Part shown: piece after piece, positions 33,243-44,128 of the stretch
How the letters are laid out: the number at the start of each line of letters is the position of its first letter
How positions within the stretch are numbered: the first letter of the stretch is position 1
Source of the DNA: Bolinopsis microptera
Lineage: Eukaryota; Ctenophora; Tentaculata; Lobata; Bolinopsidae
NCBI RefSeq assembly: GCF_026151205.1
Contig: NC_087075.1
Coordinates: 7,768,858 to 7,832,857, forward strand
Direction: 5' to 3'
Length of the DNA: 64,000 nucleotides
The notes under the pieces: generated by a model
Told to the model about the DNA's origin: nothing
Database searches by the model: none
The model's input: the letters and a program-made list of their open reading frames with translations, nothing else
Made by a program: the position numbers and the translations under genes

Positions 33243-36200
33243 AGACGATTCAAGAGATTCGACATCTTCACAAGATTTTGATCTTCTGATTTTAGATGTA
33301 AATTTATCTTTCCATTTCTTCGGGAGTTTCATGGGGTTCGGTTTCATTTTCCTGTTTCTCTTTGATTGGTATATAATTTGTTTTGTATCAATAAATTTGC
33401 AAAAACTTCTCGAAAAGTGAGCTATAATCACCGTAATAATTACTGAATATTACATATTTACGAAAACAAGGAGTTATATTTCTCATTTCACACCTGAACA
33501 GATGGCGGACAGAAAATTGAAATGACAGGTCAGTGCTAAATATAGATAAGTCAAGGAGCAGTACTTAGTAGTCAGCAGTAAGACGAATATTGTACTCCAA
33601 CAGGCTCCCTCACGGAGCAGAAGTGAGCCAAATTACAGATCGAATTTATCGGATTACATCATACTTTTTTAAGGATGTCTTAAAACAGTTATAATATTGT
33701 GTATAATGTAGATTAAACTGATGCCTATCCTGAAAGAGGATTATCAAAACAAAGTACGTGGGAAGACACTGAGCAGGTAGTGAGCTTCAGAGCACATTAT
33801 TGGTCAGATAATCGTAGCCAGGTTACAGGTCGCAGAGCTACCTTAGTCCTTACCGTTCTCAAGTACCGATACTGAATACACAGATCAGGTTTCAATCTGT
33901 GAGACAGAAATAAATGGGCACAATCACCTTACTTAACAGGGGACAAAGCTGATTGACAAATATAATACTGATAGGTGGAAAGGTGAACATAAACCAAGCG
34001 AGAGGGTAGCAACTAGCAAGGCTACGCTACAGAGGCACGGTTTTACACAGTACAGTATACGAGACACTGTCCCCACTGTGCGGTGGTATGTAGGATACGA
34101 GCATGGTGTGCACGGTGCACCTGCCAACCTTACACAAACACACTGTTAATTAACAACCCTTAACAACCCTTAAAAACCTTTAACAACCTTTAACTTCACG
34201 CTGATTCGTAAACAAAATACACGGACAATGGATATTATACTGTATTGCACTATACCGGGTACCAGGTTGTGTGTTGAGTACATTGGTACACGTTTTACAC
34301 TCGTCTAATGTATCTAATGATATCAGTGTTGTTTCTCATTTAATTTAGCCCAATTACCAAAACACCTATAATACTAAGTAAAGTCAGAAATGTAAACAAT
34401 GTACACTGCTGCAAGACATTTACTGAGAGGATCATCACTGTCGGCCGTTGGTGCCATCGGATTTTTACATCTGATATGGCGAAAATGGTCGCCTTTTTGG
34501 ATGCTGAAAATTGCTAGAATTGAGATTTCCTGAGATACACATTTGCATTATTTACACGTGACCTTTTTCACGTACCCCAATTCTGCAAGTTACACAAACA
34601 TCTTAGTTTCCACATTTTACACAAACTTCGCATCTAGTTTAGGAATACTTTACTAACATTGATTAACAAGTTGCATACCAACTTTACCCTCACTATCAAA
34701 ACAAACACAACCCTTTATAGTGAGTTTCCGCAGTTTTTACTTGCTATAAGATAGATATGCCTACGTGCATAAAATATGCCTATATGCCTATTGCTCTCAA
34801 ATCTCAAAGACTTTGGATTGCAACACAAGTTTTACCCTCTCACCCATAGAAACTTGATACACAAGTTACAATACCTCCCACACTCTACAGTCTACACGAA
34901 TTATATACTTGAAACTAAACACTCGCCGTACACTCTCTCAAGCAAGTCGACACTCATATTTAACTTTTTAACAAACTTTGCTGTAAAACATGGATTCTCG
35001 AAGCTCCTAGACTCGATTCTAATCGGAACTTAACTTTCTCACCCACGCATGTACACTGTTTAGTGTGATAATTTAATATCATAACAACACTTAGTTTAGC
35101 TTAACGCCGGCTACAAAGAAATCTCCGTCAACCATTTCACATTATCATTAGAGCCTTCACAAAACAACGACACAATTCACAAACTACACCTAAACTTTCT
35201 TAAACTCTACATAATTGACATAATATGTACGCAAACTACACACAAAGTGTTCAACCCAAAATATAACAAAATATCTCAGTACACGATAATAAAGAATTTT
35301 ACTCACCGCGGGTTTACCACCAGCAGCACCAGCAGCAGGTTGAATACTCTTGAAGTCATCAGGACTGTGGAATGTCTCCTCTAGTTCTATACTCCCGTCT
35401 GACATCTTGTTACGCTCCTGAGGGTGGCAGAGTTTCATTTTAAAGATGATGTCAGATAAGATATGGTGTGTCGAGAAATTATTACATTGTCAAATACCTA
35501 GATTAAATAGATAATATCCAAGAAGTCCGATCACTATGGGCTAGACATTAGGGTAACATTAGGGTAGACATTAAGGTAGACATTAGGGTAGACATTAGGG
35601 TAGACATTAGGGTAAACATTAGGGTAAACATCAAGATAGACAACTTTAGGGTTAAACAGATACATATCACCACTTTCCAGCACCTTATTAGTGACAGGGT
35701 AAGAGAAAGTTCTGTAATTCTCATCCCAGGCTTCAGTTAGAGCCTGTTTATCTGTCGCTCCAGTAGACCGTGATCTGAGCAACCCTTGCAGGGAGTGCTT
35801 ACCCCAGGTCAGGTAGTTCATATACTAATGAACATTTATTCTTTAAGTTACGTAGTTCATATATACTAATGAACATTTATTCTTTAAGTTAGGTAGTTCG
35901 TATACTAGTGAACATTTATTCTTTAAGTTAGGTAATTCATATACTAGTGAACCTTTATTCTTTAAGTTAGGTAGTTCATATACTAGTGAACATTTATTCT
36001 TTAAGTTAGGTAGTTCATATACTAGTGAACATTTATTCTTTAAGTTAGGTAGTTCATATACTAGTGAACCTTTATTCTTTAAGTTAGGTAGTTCATATAC
36101 TTGTGAACCTTTATTCTTTAAGTTAGGTAGAATTATACTAGTGAACCTTTATTCTTTAAGTTAGGTAGTTCATATACTTGTGAACCTTTATTCTTTAAGT

Positions 36201-37529
36201 CAGGTAGTTCATATACTAGTGAACCTTTATTCTTTAAGTTAGGTAGTTCATATACTAATGAACATTTATTCTTTAAGTTAGGTAGTTCATATACTAGTGA
36301 ACCTTTATTCTTTAAGTTAGGTAGTTCGTATACTAGTGAACATTTATTCTTTAAGTTAGGTAATTCATATACTAGTGAACCTTTATTCTTTAAGTTAGGT
36401 AGTTCATATACTAGTGAACATTTATTCTTTAAGTTAGGTAGTTCATATACTAGTGAACATTTATTCTTTAAGTTAGGTAGTTCATATACTAGTGAACCTT
36501 TATTCTTTAAGTTAGGTAGTTCATATACTTGTGAACCTTTATTCTTTAAGTTAGGTAGAATTATACTAGTGAACCTTTATTCTTTAAGTTAGGTAGTTCA
36601 TATACTTGTGAACCTTTATTCTTTAAGTCAGGTAGTTCATATACTAGTGAACCTTTATTCTTTAAGTCAGGTAGTTCATATACTAGTGAACCTTTATTCT
36701 TTAAGTTAGGTAGTTCATATACTAGTGAACCTTTATTCTTTAAGTTGGGTAGTTGTAGTAGCAAGTATGCATGGTCTCCAAATCCATCTATATGCTGATG
36801 ATACTCAGATATACTTCTCATTTGATCCTAAGACATGGACATTGAATCTATGAAGAGCAAATTGAAAGAATGTTTCGAGCACATCAAATCATGGATGAGT
36901 GAGAACTACCTGAAACTCAACAACAAGAAAAGTGACAGCATATACTCCATTAAACATACCAAGTCAGCAAAGATTCATTCTTTAAGTTAGGTAGTTCATA
37001 TACTTTATTCTTTAAAGTGGTCGTGTTTATACTTTATATACTGTTCATTCAAAACGTTATCAACTAATGTAGGTTATGATGGTTTAAGTTATGATATTGA
37101 ATCTGATTAACTCATCATTAATTGTGTACGCTCGTATGTTATATAATTAAAACTCAGTCATAAACCAGTCAAAACTCCATCGTGAAATTGTCTAACCTCG
37201 ACCATAAAACAAATCAATGCGGAATTGCGCGACGCGGGTGCTTATTCGTCAAAAATCAGACTTTAAAGAAACCCAAACTGCTGATTATCAAACGGACAGT
37301 GCAAATGCCTCGATTAAAACCACTCCTCAAACTGTCGAATGTCGATGATCCCGTACTACTATGGCTTTATACCCCCACTCCACCCTTAATGTGAAATAAA
37401 CACGAATATCACAAGTATGGCTATTAGCGCCTTAGATCGGCCATTCGGGCGAATGTACCTAAAGTTAAAAACGATACAAACACAGGTAATGGTAAGCAGG
37501 AGAAGGAAAACAGCACTGTTCTGAAACAT
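33243..37529 (-). CDS. Small single-pass membrane protein, unknown
   Basis: Phase-matched minus-strand exons: 37529-37459 (ATG, then NSAVFLLLLTITCVCIVFNF, a membrane anchor; donor TTTAG|GTACAT, phase 2); 35774-35684 (GCTCAG acceptor; RSTGATDKQALTEAWDENYR, FSYPVTNK; weak donor AAG|GTGCTG, phase 0, so its end is uncertain); 35417-35307 (CCTCAG/ GCG|GTGAGT, phase 0; MSDGSIELEETFHSPDDFKS); 33359-33243 (CAAAG/ TCT|GTAAGT, phase 0; MKLPKKWKDKF, IRRSKSCEDVESLESS). The last coding exon was not found. The predicted protein is a short N-terminal anchor with a charged, Ser-rich tail; RRSKS resembles a basophilic kinase site. Intron 1 carries the 39-bp array and a LINE relic. Joining these exons into one gene is inferred from phase only. 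Confidence 0.45.
33360..35306. other. Intron of minus-strand gene, nothing recognised
   Basis: A long AT-rich intron without recognisable transposon ends or exons. Short open frames on both strands lack splice sites and protein-like composition. Confidence 0.45.
35545..35640. repeat. 12-bp repeat (TAGACATTAGGG)
   Basis: About eight copies of a 12-bp unit containing TTAGGG. It is not a telomeric array, because the unit is 12 bp and only half of it is TTAGGG. On the minus strand it continues the open frame after exon 35774-35684 as repeated Val-Tyr-Pro-Asn, but probably lies in the intron. Confidence 0.85.
35815..36760. repeat. 39-bp minisatellite, about 24 copies
   Basis: The unit is GTTCATATACTAGTGAACCT plus TTATTCTTTAAGTTAGGTA. 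On the minus strand it can read as a 13-residue repeat (ELPNLKNKGSLVY), but units with GTAGAATTATAC (about 36126 and 36555) break the frame. It therefore cannot be one long coding exon. The last unit on the minus strand runs into CTGACCTGGG|GTAAGC, a donor-like sequence, at about 35805. The array lies in intron 1 of the minus-strand membrane-protein gene. Confidence 0.9.
36755..36975 (+). pseudogene. Reverse transcriptase relic inside minisatellite
   Basis: The plus strand encodes IHLYADDTQIYFSFDP, the catalytic YADD block of a CR1/Jockey-type LINE. After a frameshift near 36840 it reads ESMKSKLKECFEHIKSWMSE and NYLKLNNKKSD, the segment that normally follows. 39-bp repeat units flank the relic on both sides; a partial unit resumes at 36976-37000. 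It is of a different family from the complete LINEs here, which have FADD. Confidence 0.8.
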
Positions 37530-37664
37530 GATGCGACAAGCAAGGACTGATAAAACACACGTATCATGGTTTAGAGTGACACTTGTACTGATAAACATGT
37601 GTTGGAGTGTGCACGTGATAGGTGCTGAACTTACAGTGTAAGTAGCGAGGTATGCTGGCATAGT

Positions 37665-38000
37665 GGTGTGATATCAGTTCTAAACACGAGATATTGATCT
37701 GTAACTAGTTGTAGGTCACGTGATATCAGTTCTAAACACGAGATATTGATCTGTAACTAGTTGTAGGTCACGTGATATCAGTTCTAAACACGAGATATTG
37801 ATCTGTAGCTAGTTGTAGGTCACGTGATATCAGTTCTAAACACGAGCTATTGATCTGTAGCTAGTTGTAGGTCACGTGATATCAGTTCTAAACACGAGAT
37901 ATTGATCTGTTGAAGGTCACGTGATATTGATCTGTAGCTAGTTGTAGGTCACGTGATATCGGTTATAAACACGAGATATTGATCTGTTGTAGGTCACATG
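37665..38000. repeat. About 53-bp repeat with CACGTG, 6 copies
   Basis: About six copies, some truncated, of a unit containing GATATCAGTTCTAAACACGA and GTTGTAGGTCACGTGATATC. Each full unit has the TCACGTGA E-box palindrome and GATATC. It sits between the two minus-strand genes. Confidence 0.85.
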
Positions 38001-38126
38001 ATGTTGAATTTACACGTGATTTAGTTTGGGTTTGTCACGAGACTTTAGATTACGATCCCATTACCGAACTGCTTGTGTGATATTATCATGTTTATTGCTA
38101 GTTTATACCCACGATAATATAGTGCA

Positions 38127-38479
38127 ATGAACACTACTCCCAACCACCGATATAGTGTAATGAACACTACTCCCAACCACCGATATAGTGTAATGAACAC
38201 TACTCCCAACCACCGATATAGTGTAATGAACACTACTCCCAACCACCAATATAGTGTAATGAACACTACTCCCAACCACCGATATAGTGTAATGAACACT
38301 ACTCCCAACCACCGATATAGTGTAATGAACACTACTCCCAACCACCGATATAGTGTAATGAACACTACTCCCAACCACCGATATAGTGTAATGAACACTA
38401 CTCCCAACCACCGATATAGTGTAATGAACACTACTCCCAACCACCGATATAGTGTAATGAACACTACTCCCAACCACTG
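38127..38479. repeat. 33-bp minisatellite, about 11 copies
   Basis: Near-perfect copies of a 33-bp unit (ATGAACACTACTCCCAACCA plus CCGATATAGTGTA). Copies differ by single bases, so expansion is recent. It is open in three frames because 33 is a multiple of three. It lies just downstream of the scaffold gene's stop. Confidence 0.95.
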
Positions 38480-38632
38480 ATTACCACCACGAATACCGAT
38501 AATTCTGACCACTTAAACCTTTAAACTGTTTATCTTTTGCCACTTTAAATTAGCAATGTGCAACCAGAGTGAACTCTGGAACACTAAAACGTAGACATTA
38601 ATCTCAAAATCAACGCCTTATAAGGCGAAACT

Positions 38633-41600
38633 TTAAAACTTTCCATATTTCACAAATCGACAAAAACTCAACAAAGACGTCAGACTAACGGTGTCAGCGG
38701 GAGGCAGGGTCTTACTCCTCTGTCTACCTTTACCAGACTTGCTGCTGGTTCGTCTTTGTATTGCAGCAATACCGGAATTGTAGATGGACTCTGTGTTTAC
38801 AGCTAGTTCACTTGCTTTCGTTCTGGAGAAAGTTTAAACTTTTAATTTGTGATAGTTGGAAGTTGGTCTGTAAAATATTGAAATTAGGAAAAAGGTCTGA
38901 TTTTATAAGGTAATCAATTTCTTAATTAATTTCGTAACTGTACTAATTCTGACATAATCAATGCAGGGGTGCGGGGGGGGTGTCAAATAAAGTCTTAATC
39001 AACACAGAATATTATCATTCATCAGTTAACAAAGTGCCCAGAAGTCACTGCATTGGGCGGCGGAATTTGAAAATTGATATTCATCATTATCATTTATTCT
39101 TTCAATGAGGGGTGAATATTTTCATATATTTGTTACTACATCAAGCGATATTAATTCTTAGCCATAATTACAGTATAATGTTGGATTGTAACAGTGCATA
39201 TGCCTGACGGTCACAATATCAAAAATTATTACACTTTTTATCAATAAAGAAATTTCACCTCGAAACTGGAGCAGTTACTTACTTTGTTCCTTTCAGAGCA
39301 ACTTTCAAATCAAGCCTGGCTTTGCTTTCCTTCCACTTAGATTTTCGTTCTTTAATAGAAAGTGTGAAAGTCTCCTTCAAATGTTCGAATTGCTGCGCAG
39401 TCTTTATCTTTGTTTTCTTCACAGATTTCTGAGCACATTAATTTATACACGAATATAATAAAAAAATAAAATATAGTAAATACTCATTACAGAAGTATAT
39501 CAAGAGCTTAAATTTTTACCTATTATCAAAATTTCAAGAGGGAACTAATGATAACAGGGAGGTTGACTTACCTTAACAGCAACAGAATATGACCGCCGCC
39601 CGCTATATTCACTCTCAGGAGACTCCTGCTCCGGATCATGATCTTTAGCAAGTTCCTCATCATCTTCAGAAAGCATTTCAATACCATCATACAAACCATC
39701 ACTGGACAAACTTGTTACTGACGCAAACTTGGGACTTGTAGAAGATCTGTAGGAACTGGTCATGTCAGCCAGTGACTTTGATTTAGATATGATGGACTCT
39801 TGAGGCACAGGAGAATAATTGAAGGTCAGCCCATGTAAAGATGGTGATTTTTTTACCGTTCCCTTATTCTTCTTTTTGGCAAAAACAAAAGATGAAGAAC
39901 CAAGTTCTTTATTCTGTGGTATATCAGGTAGAGGTGTAAATGTTTTGGAGGGGTTTCTCATGGGGACAGGTGGTGGTTTTGGTGGAACATACGGTGTATC
40001 TGACTTGGTAAGAGATTGAATGAGATTCAATAAGGAGTCGTCCTCTTTAATGTCATTAAATTCCTGAGGCGACCCCAATCCTTCATAGAAGACATCATTA
40101 TTATCCGGGATACCCTCATAAATATCATTGTCATCATCATCATCATCATCTCCTATACCCTCATAAAAATCATTTTCATCATTATCTCCTATACCTTCAT
40201 AAAAATCATTCATTGGAGATCCAACACCCTCATAAAAGTTCTCCTCATCCTCGTCATGGGGAATGCCTTCATAGAGACAATCAGTATCAACATCATTTAT
40301 TCCTTCATAGAAACATTCCTGAGTCTCACTGTGAGCAATAGCAGCCTCACTGTGGGCAATACCGTTGATAACAGAATTCTGATGATAAAAGATTAGAGGA
40401 TCATTGGCAGAAGGTGGTAATGGGGGGAGAGTTGCATGGTTGATGTCTAAGGGTGTTGGTGCATCATACAATCCTGGGGAGTACTCCTCAGTCCCATGAG
40501 AGAGTTGGTCTGGTGCAATAATTTTTGTTGAGTGATCATTAGAATTTGCATCACCACTCACAGTTGGGGGCACCATGTAGTATTCTTCAGGTGAGGGTCT
40601 ATTTGTTTCGTCATCTTTGAAAGTGACAGATAATGGGCGATTGATGGCCTGTCTTTCAGAAACATATTTAACCGGATAATGTGGGGTTGTGAATTTTTGT
40701 TCTGCATGTAAGGATGTATTCATGTAAATTTCTTCTCCAAAGTTTTGAGCAAATGTTACCCTGGTACCATCAAGCGTTTCAGAGCCATTCTGAAAAGGTC
40801 TTCTAGGGTCTAAATCTGTATTGCCTAGGTTGACATCATTTTCAAGGTTTGGTGTGCTGTTTACATTATGGATTCGGTATCTGTCCTGGGGTGGAAGCTT
40901 TTGAAGCGAAGGGGCACTGTGATGATGTTGATCTGAACTAACTGATGAGGTGAGCTGAAAAGTTATATTTTCTTTAATTTGATTATTTTCATGTTCAATC
41001 TATCATTGTAGTTAAATAGGTAGTAAAAAGATGGTCATGGGTCTGGGGTTTCTTAGGTGACTCGATAATCAAAATTTTGAGAAACCGCAACATTTACAAC
41101 TATAATGCTTACTTGGCATGGAATGGTATCATATTCTTCTCCATCATCTTCATATAGACCTTCCAAATCTAAGTCCATGCCATATCTATTAATAAAATTG
41201 TGTTAATAAACCTTATGATATATTATAAAGAAATATTTTTGATCATCATACAACTACAAGATCAAGATGACATCCAAATACACCGTGAGGCATCTATTTC
41301 ATTCATGAACTAGATGCCTCACAATTTCATACAGTGGTGGTATAGTGGTAATTTTGTAGACTGTAGTTAGGCCCCTCCGTGAAACAGCAATACCTGGGAT
41401 AATTTACTGTCTCTATTGGGTCTGCTCTGCAAAATAGAGTCATTAAGAGTTTATTGATGTGGTCCTGTTGAAGGATTGTGTATCCTGTAAGGGCCACTTC
41501 AGAACACTAGAGAATGCAGACAATGTGGAAACATGTACATACCACTTACTTACTAACTTACGTTCATGTTCACGCAGGCCATACATTAACCGAAGCCACA

Positions 41601-41703
41601 GATGTGCTTGAGTATCCAGAAATGACAGTGTGATTCTTTTCTGGACCTGTTCCACAATATATAGTAGTGTTGAAGTATTCCAAGATAGGCATTCTCTGAA
41701 TAC
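38633..41703 (-). CDS. Scaffold-like protein with repeated YEG(I/V/L) motifs
   Basis: Six phase-matched minus-strand exons: a 41703-41562 (GACAG/ GAAC|GTAAGT, phase 1); b 41424-41394 (GCAGAG/ CCCAG|GTATTG, phase 2); c 41185-41113 (AATAG/ CCAA|GTAAGC, phase 0); d 40954-39572 (TTTCAG/ GTTAAG|GTAAGT, phase 0); e 39428-39283 (GCTCAG/ ACAAA|GTAAGT, phase 2); f 38822-38633 (CTCCAG, stop TAA). Together about 654 residues; the start codon is upstream of exon a. Exon a is alpha-helical (TQAHLWLRLMYGLREHE). Exon d has about seven Y-E-G-[I/V/L] motifs separated by acidic linkers, then a proline-rich stretch (PPKPPPVPMRNP) and SPSLHGL, KSKSLADM serine motifs. Exons e and f are basic. Tyrosines of this type, plus a PxxP stretch, suggest a cytoplasmic docking protein for SH2 and SH3 domains. 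The family was not recognised. Confidence 0.65.
41283..41323. other. 12-bp-stem hairpin in an intron
   Basis: GTGAGGCATCTA and its reverse complement TAGATGCCTCAC are separated by about 14 bases. They lie in the intron between exons b and c of the scaffold gene. The stem is too short for a typical microRNA precursor. Confidence 0.6.
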
Positions 41704-42040
41704 CTGTCTCAACAAATTTTTTGTTTATTTATTTTTACTCTGAAAATTCTGCTCAAACAATTTTACCTACACACTTAACAATTTCAAACCAAATCACCCC
41801 ATCCAAACCCAGTTTGTCCTGTTGTTGTTAGTGTGTCTGACCTTTGAATGATTTATATATTTTTGAATACTTCAATCACTCTTTTGAAAGTTCTTGAAAA
41901 AATTCTATTCAATCATATTCCCACTTAACCCACCTCATATCACTCACAATGAACCGGCTGATGCTCTTCTCCTTTCAGGTGCAGGGGTCTGTCCAAGCTG
42001 GCCCCCTGGACTCCGGACATATCTCTGATATCATATCATC

Positions 42041-44122
42041 ATGGCTACTACCTCAAGTGCTAGTACCCAAAGGCGTTCCCCTAGACACACTCCTCCTCCT
42101 ACCAACCCAGGATCCAGAGCTAGCATGTCACCATCCGGCAGAGGAGCTACCTCCCAAAAGAAGAAACCTCTAGCAGACAACAAAGCCCTGCGCAGGAACA
42201 GCCCTAGCGCAATGGCCCAGAAAGCTGTGCTGGGTAAACGCCCATCAAAGTCACCCCAAGAACAACCAGAGACATCTGTTCTTAAACCTCCAGGTAATCT
42301 GGTTATTGAAAAGATCAGCCCAAACCTGATATCAGCTTTAGAATCATCGAACCTCAGAGAGAGCCCCAGAAGTCCAATGAGCCCTCTGTACAAGTCCTTT
42401 CCTCCATTCTCCCGTGCTGAAGAGTCTGCTGAAGAACTTGAAATCCAGGATAAACCTACAGTAAAACAACGGGCTTCAAAGAGTGATTGTCCTTGCCGAT
42501 CAACATCAGATGGTAAGGAATGGAAGTTCAAGTGTACCAGATGTTTTCAGCACTGGCATGCTTCCTGTTGCAATCTCAAGGGTGCTAACAACATTCAGCA
42601 CGATACACCTCTTGAAGCTTCTCTGAATATTATTCTCTCAGAATGGCTATGTCCATGGTGTTTCGATACATCATTCCCCAGACCAGGCTCCAGCATGTCA
42701 GCCAAGATGGACAACAACCTAAAGAGCTCTGTAGACTACAGCCAGAACATACAGGCTATATCAGATGCTATTTCTAATGCTGTTGGTAACAGTATGCCTA
42801 CTGTGGAGATTGTATCCCTGGAGACAAGACTGAAGAAGCTGAGTCAAGAGATTCATGAATTTCAGCAGTCCAGAAGTCCATCTGAAGCACCACCTGCTAC
42901 AGAAATCCCCCTCCCTAAATGCACAGAACCTCCAGTGTGTGATTACCTGGTCGATGTGCTAAGTGCTGAGATCCTCAAAGAAGTTACAGAGTTTCTCCTG
43001 GAGAGCCAAGCTAGTAATAAGTTCATCCCGAAGAATGGAAGACAGGTCCTCAAGTTTGGGGAAGACTACTCTTATACTGGTGATTCAGACCCACCCCTAT
43101 CCCCCACAATCCCAGCACCCCTTGCCTCAGCCATAGACGCAGTTACATCAAAGTGCAGACTGACCCATAAGCCCAACTCCATCCTAATAAACTACTACCC
43201 TCCCTCAGTTGATACCACCACTGGTAGCAAGCTCCCTTTTCACTCTGACGATGAGTCTGAGATTATTGCTAACTCAGAAATTGCTACTATCAGCATAGGC
43301 GACGTCAGGAAGGTGTGCTTTAAGTGCATCCATGAGACCGGAAACGAAGCCTCAACTGAGTATGTTCATAGTGTGAGTCCAGAATCTAACTCAGTGTATG
43401 TGATGACACGATCGTCACAAGCCTGGTATCGTCACGGTATTGATGAAACAGGTCCTGCTGAAACTCAGTCTTCTGTGCAGACAGGAAGGTTCTCCATCAC
43501 ACTGAGAACTGTGAGCAAACAGTTTAGCCGGAGCTGCATCATCATGGGCGACTCTAACACCAAGCCCATCAAGTTCGGTGTCGGTACTGGAACCCTTGGA
43601 CAGTCCTTCCCAAGTGAACGTGTTAAAGCCAACAAGGTCAGTGCAATAGACCCTAAGCTCTGCATTGGTTATAGCAACGTCATCTTAGTTTGTGGGACCA
43701 ACGATCTACGAGTTGAAAATGTGCAGTCACCTGGTGATAAACACCAGCTGGTAGACATTCTCCACCTGAAAATCCAGCAGATCCAGAAACTGTGCCCTAA
43801 GGCGAAGTTGTTTGTCACAGCAGTTTTACCGTCTAGACTCCCTAAGATGAATAAAAACATTATGGCATTCAACAGCTTGGTTGATGAAATGTTGTACTCT
43901 AGCTTTAACCAGAATGTATGGCACCTTGGTGTTGGCCACTTTTTCGACGGTAAAGGGTTGCTTGCTATGAAACTCACGAGAAATGGTGATGAAATCCATC
44001 TCGGAGAGCTTGGTATTGCTAAATTTGTGAGATGTCTGAAACAGTGGGTGTATGTGAGGGAGAGACAGGAGAGAGTAAGACAAAGGAAGGCCACCCGACC
44101 AGTGGGAGTTTATCCCACTTAG
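42041..44122 (+). CDS. LINE ORF1: PHD-like finger, AlkB dioxygenase, SGNH esterase
   Basis: 693 residues. 1-140: disordered, Ser/Pro/Lys-rich. 150-207: PHD-like zinc finger (C150, C152, C165, C168, H171, C176, then WLCPWC at 202-207). About 250-275: short helical, possibly coiled region. 330-492: AlkB-like 2-oxoglutarate/Fe(II) dioxygenase with ILINYYPPS, the iron triad H401-x-D403 (HSDDE) and H465 (WYRHGID), and the RFSITLRTV strand carrying the 2-oxoglutarate-binding Arg. 498-670: SGNH hydrolase with block I GDS (S505), CGTND (551-555) and DEIH (D650, H653). SGNH esterase domains are known in CR1-type ORF1 proteins; AlkB enzymes oxidatively remove methyl groups from nucleic-acid bases. All predicted catalytic residues are present. 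It probably forms the RNP with the element's RNA. Confidence 0.85.
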   Translation: MATTSSASTQRRSPRHTPPPTNPGSRASMSPSGRGATSQKKKPLADNKALRRNSPSAMAQKAVLGKRPSKSPQEQPETSVLKPPGNLVIEKISPNLISALESSNLRESPRSPMSPLYKSFPPFSRAEESAEELEIQDKPTVKQRASKSDCPCRSTSDGKEWKFKCTRCFQHWHASCCNLKGANNIQHDTPLEASLNIILSEWLCPWCFDTSFPRPGSSMSAKMDNNLKSSVDYSQNIQAISDAISNAVGNSMPTVEIVSLETRLKKLSQEIHEFQQSRSPSEAPPATEIPLPKCTEPPVCDYLVDVLSAEILKEVTEFLLESQASNKFIPKNGRQVLKFGEDYSYTGDSDPPLSPTIPAPLASAIDAVTSKCRLTHKPNSILINYYPPSVDTTTGSKLPFHSDDESEIIANSEIATISIGDVRKVCFKCIHETGNEASTEYVHSVSPESNSVYVMTRSSQAWYRHGIDETGPAETQSSVQTGRFSITLRTVSKQFSRSCIIMGDSNTKPIKFGVGTGTLGQSFPSERVKANKVSAIDPKLCIGYSNVILVCGTNDLRVENVQSPGDKHQLVDILHLKIQQIQKLCPKAKLFVTAVLPSRLPKMNKNIMAFNSLVDEMLYSSFNQNVWHLGVGHFFDGKGLLAMKLTRNGDEIHLGELGIAKFVRCLKQWVYVRERQERVRQRKATRPVGVYPT

Positions 44123-44128
44123 TTTATC

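Noticed and set aside
35545-35640. Interstitial telomere-like sequence
   Set aside because: TTAGGG occurs, but as half of a 12-bp unit; there is no (TTAGGG)n run.
36561-36821. Minus-strand 13-residue repeat protein
   Set aside because: In frame only for part of the array; variant units shift the frame, and its start lies antisense to a reverse transcriptase relic.
38045-38512. Three overlapping frames of 117-155 codons
   Set aside because: Produced by the 33-bp minisatellite being open in several frames; no splice sites or start context.
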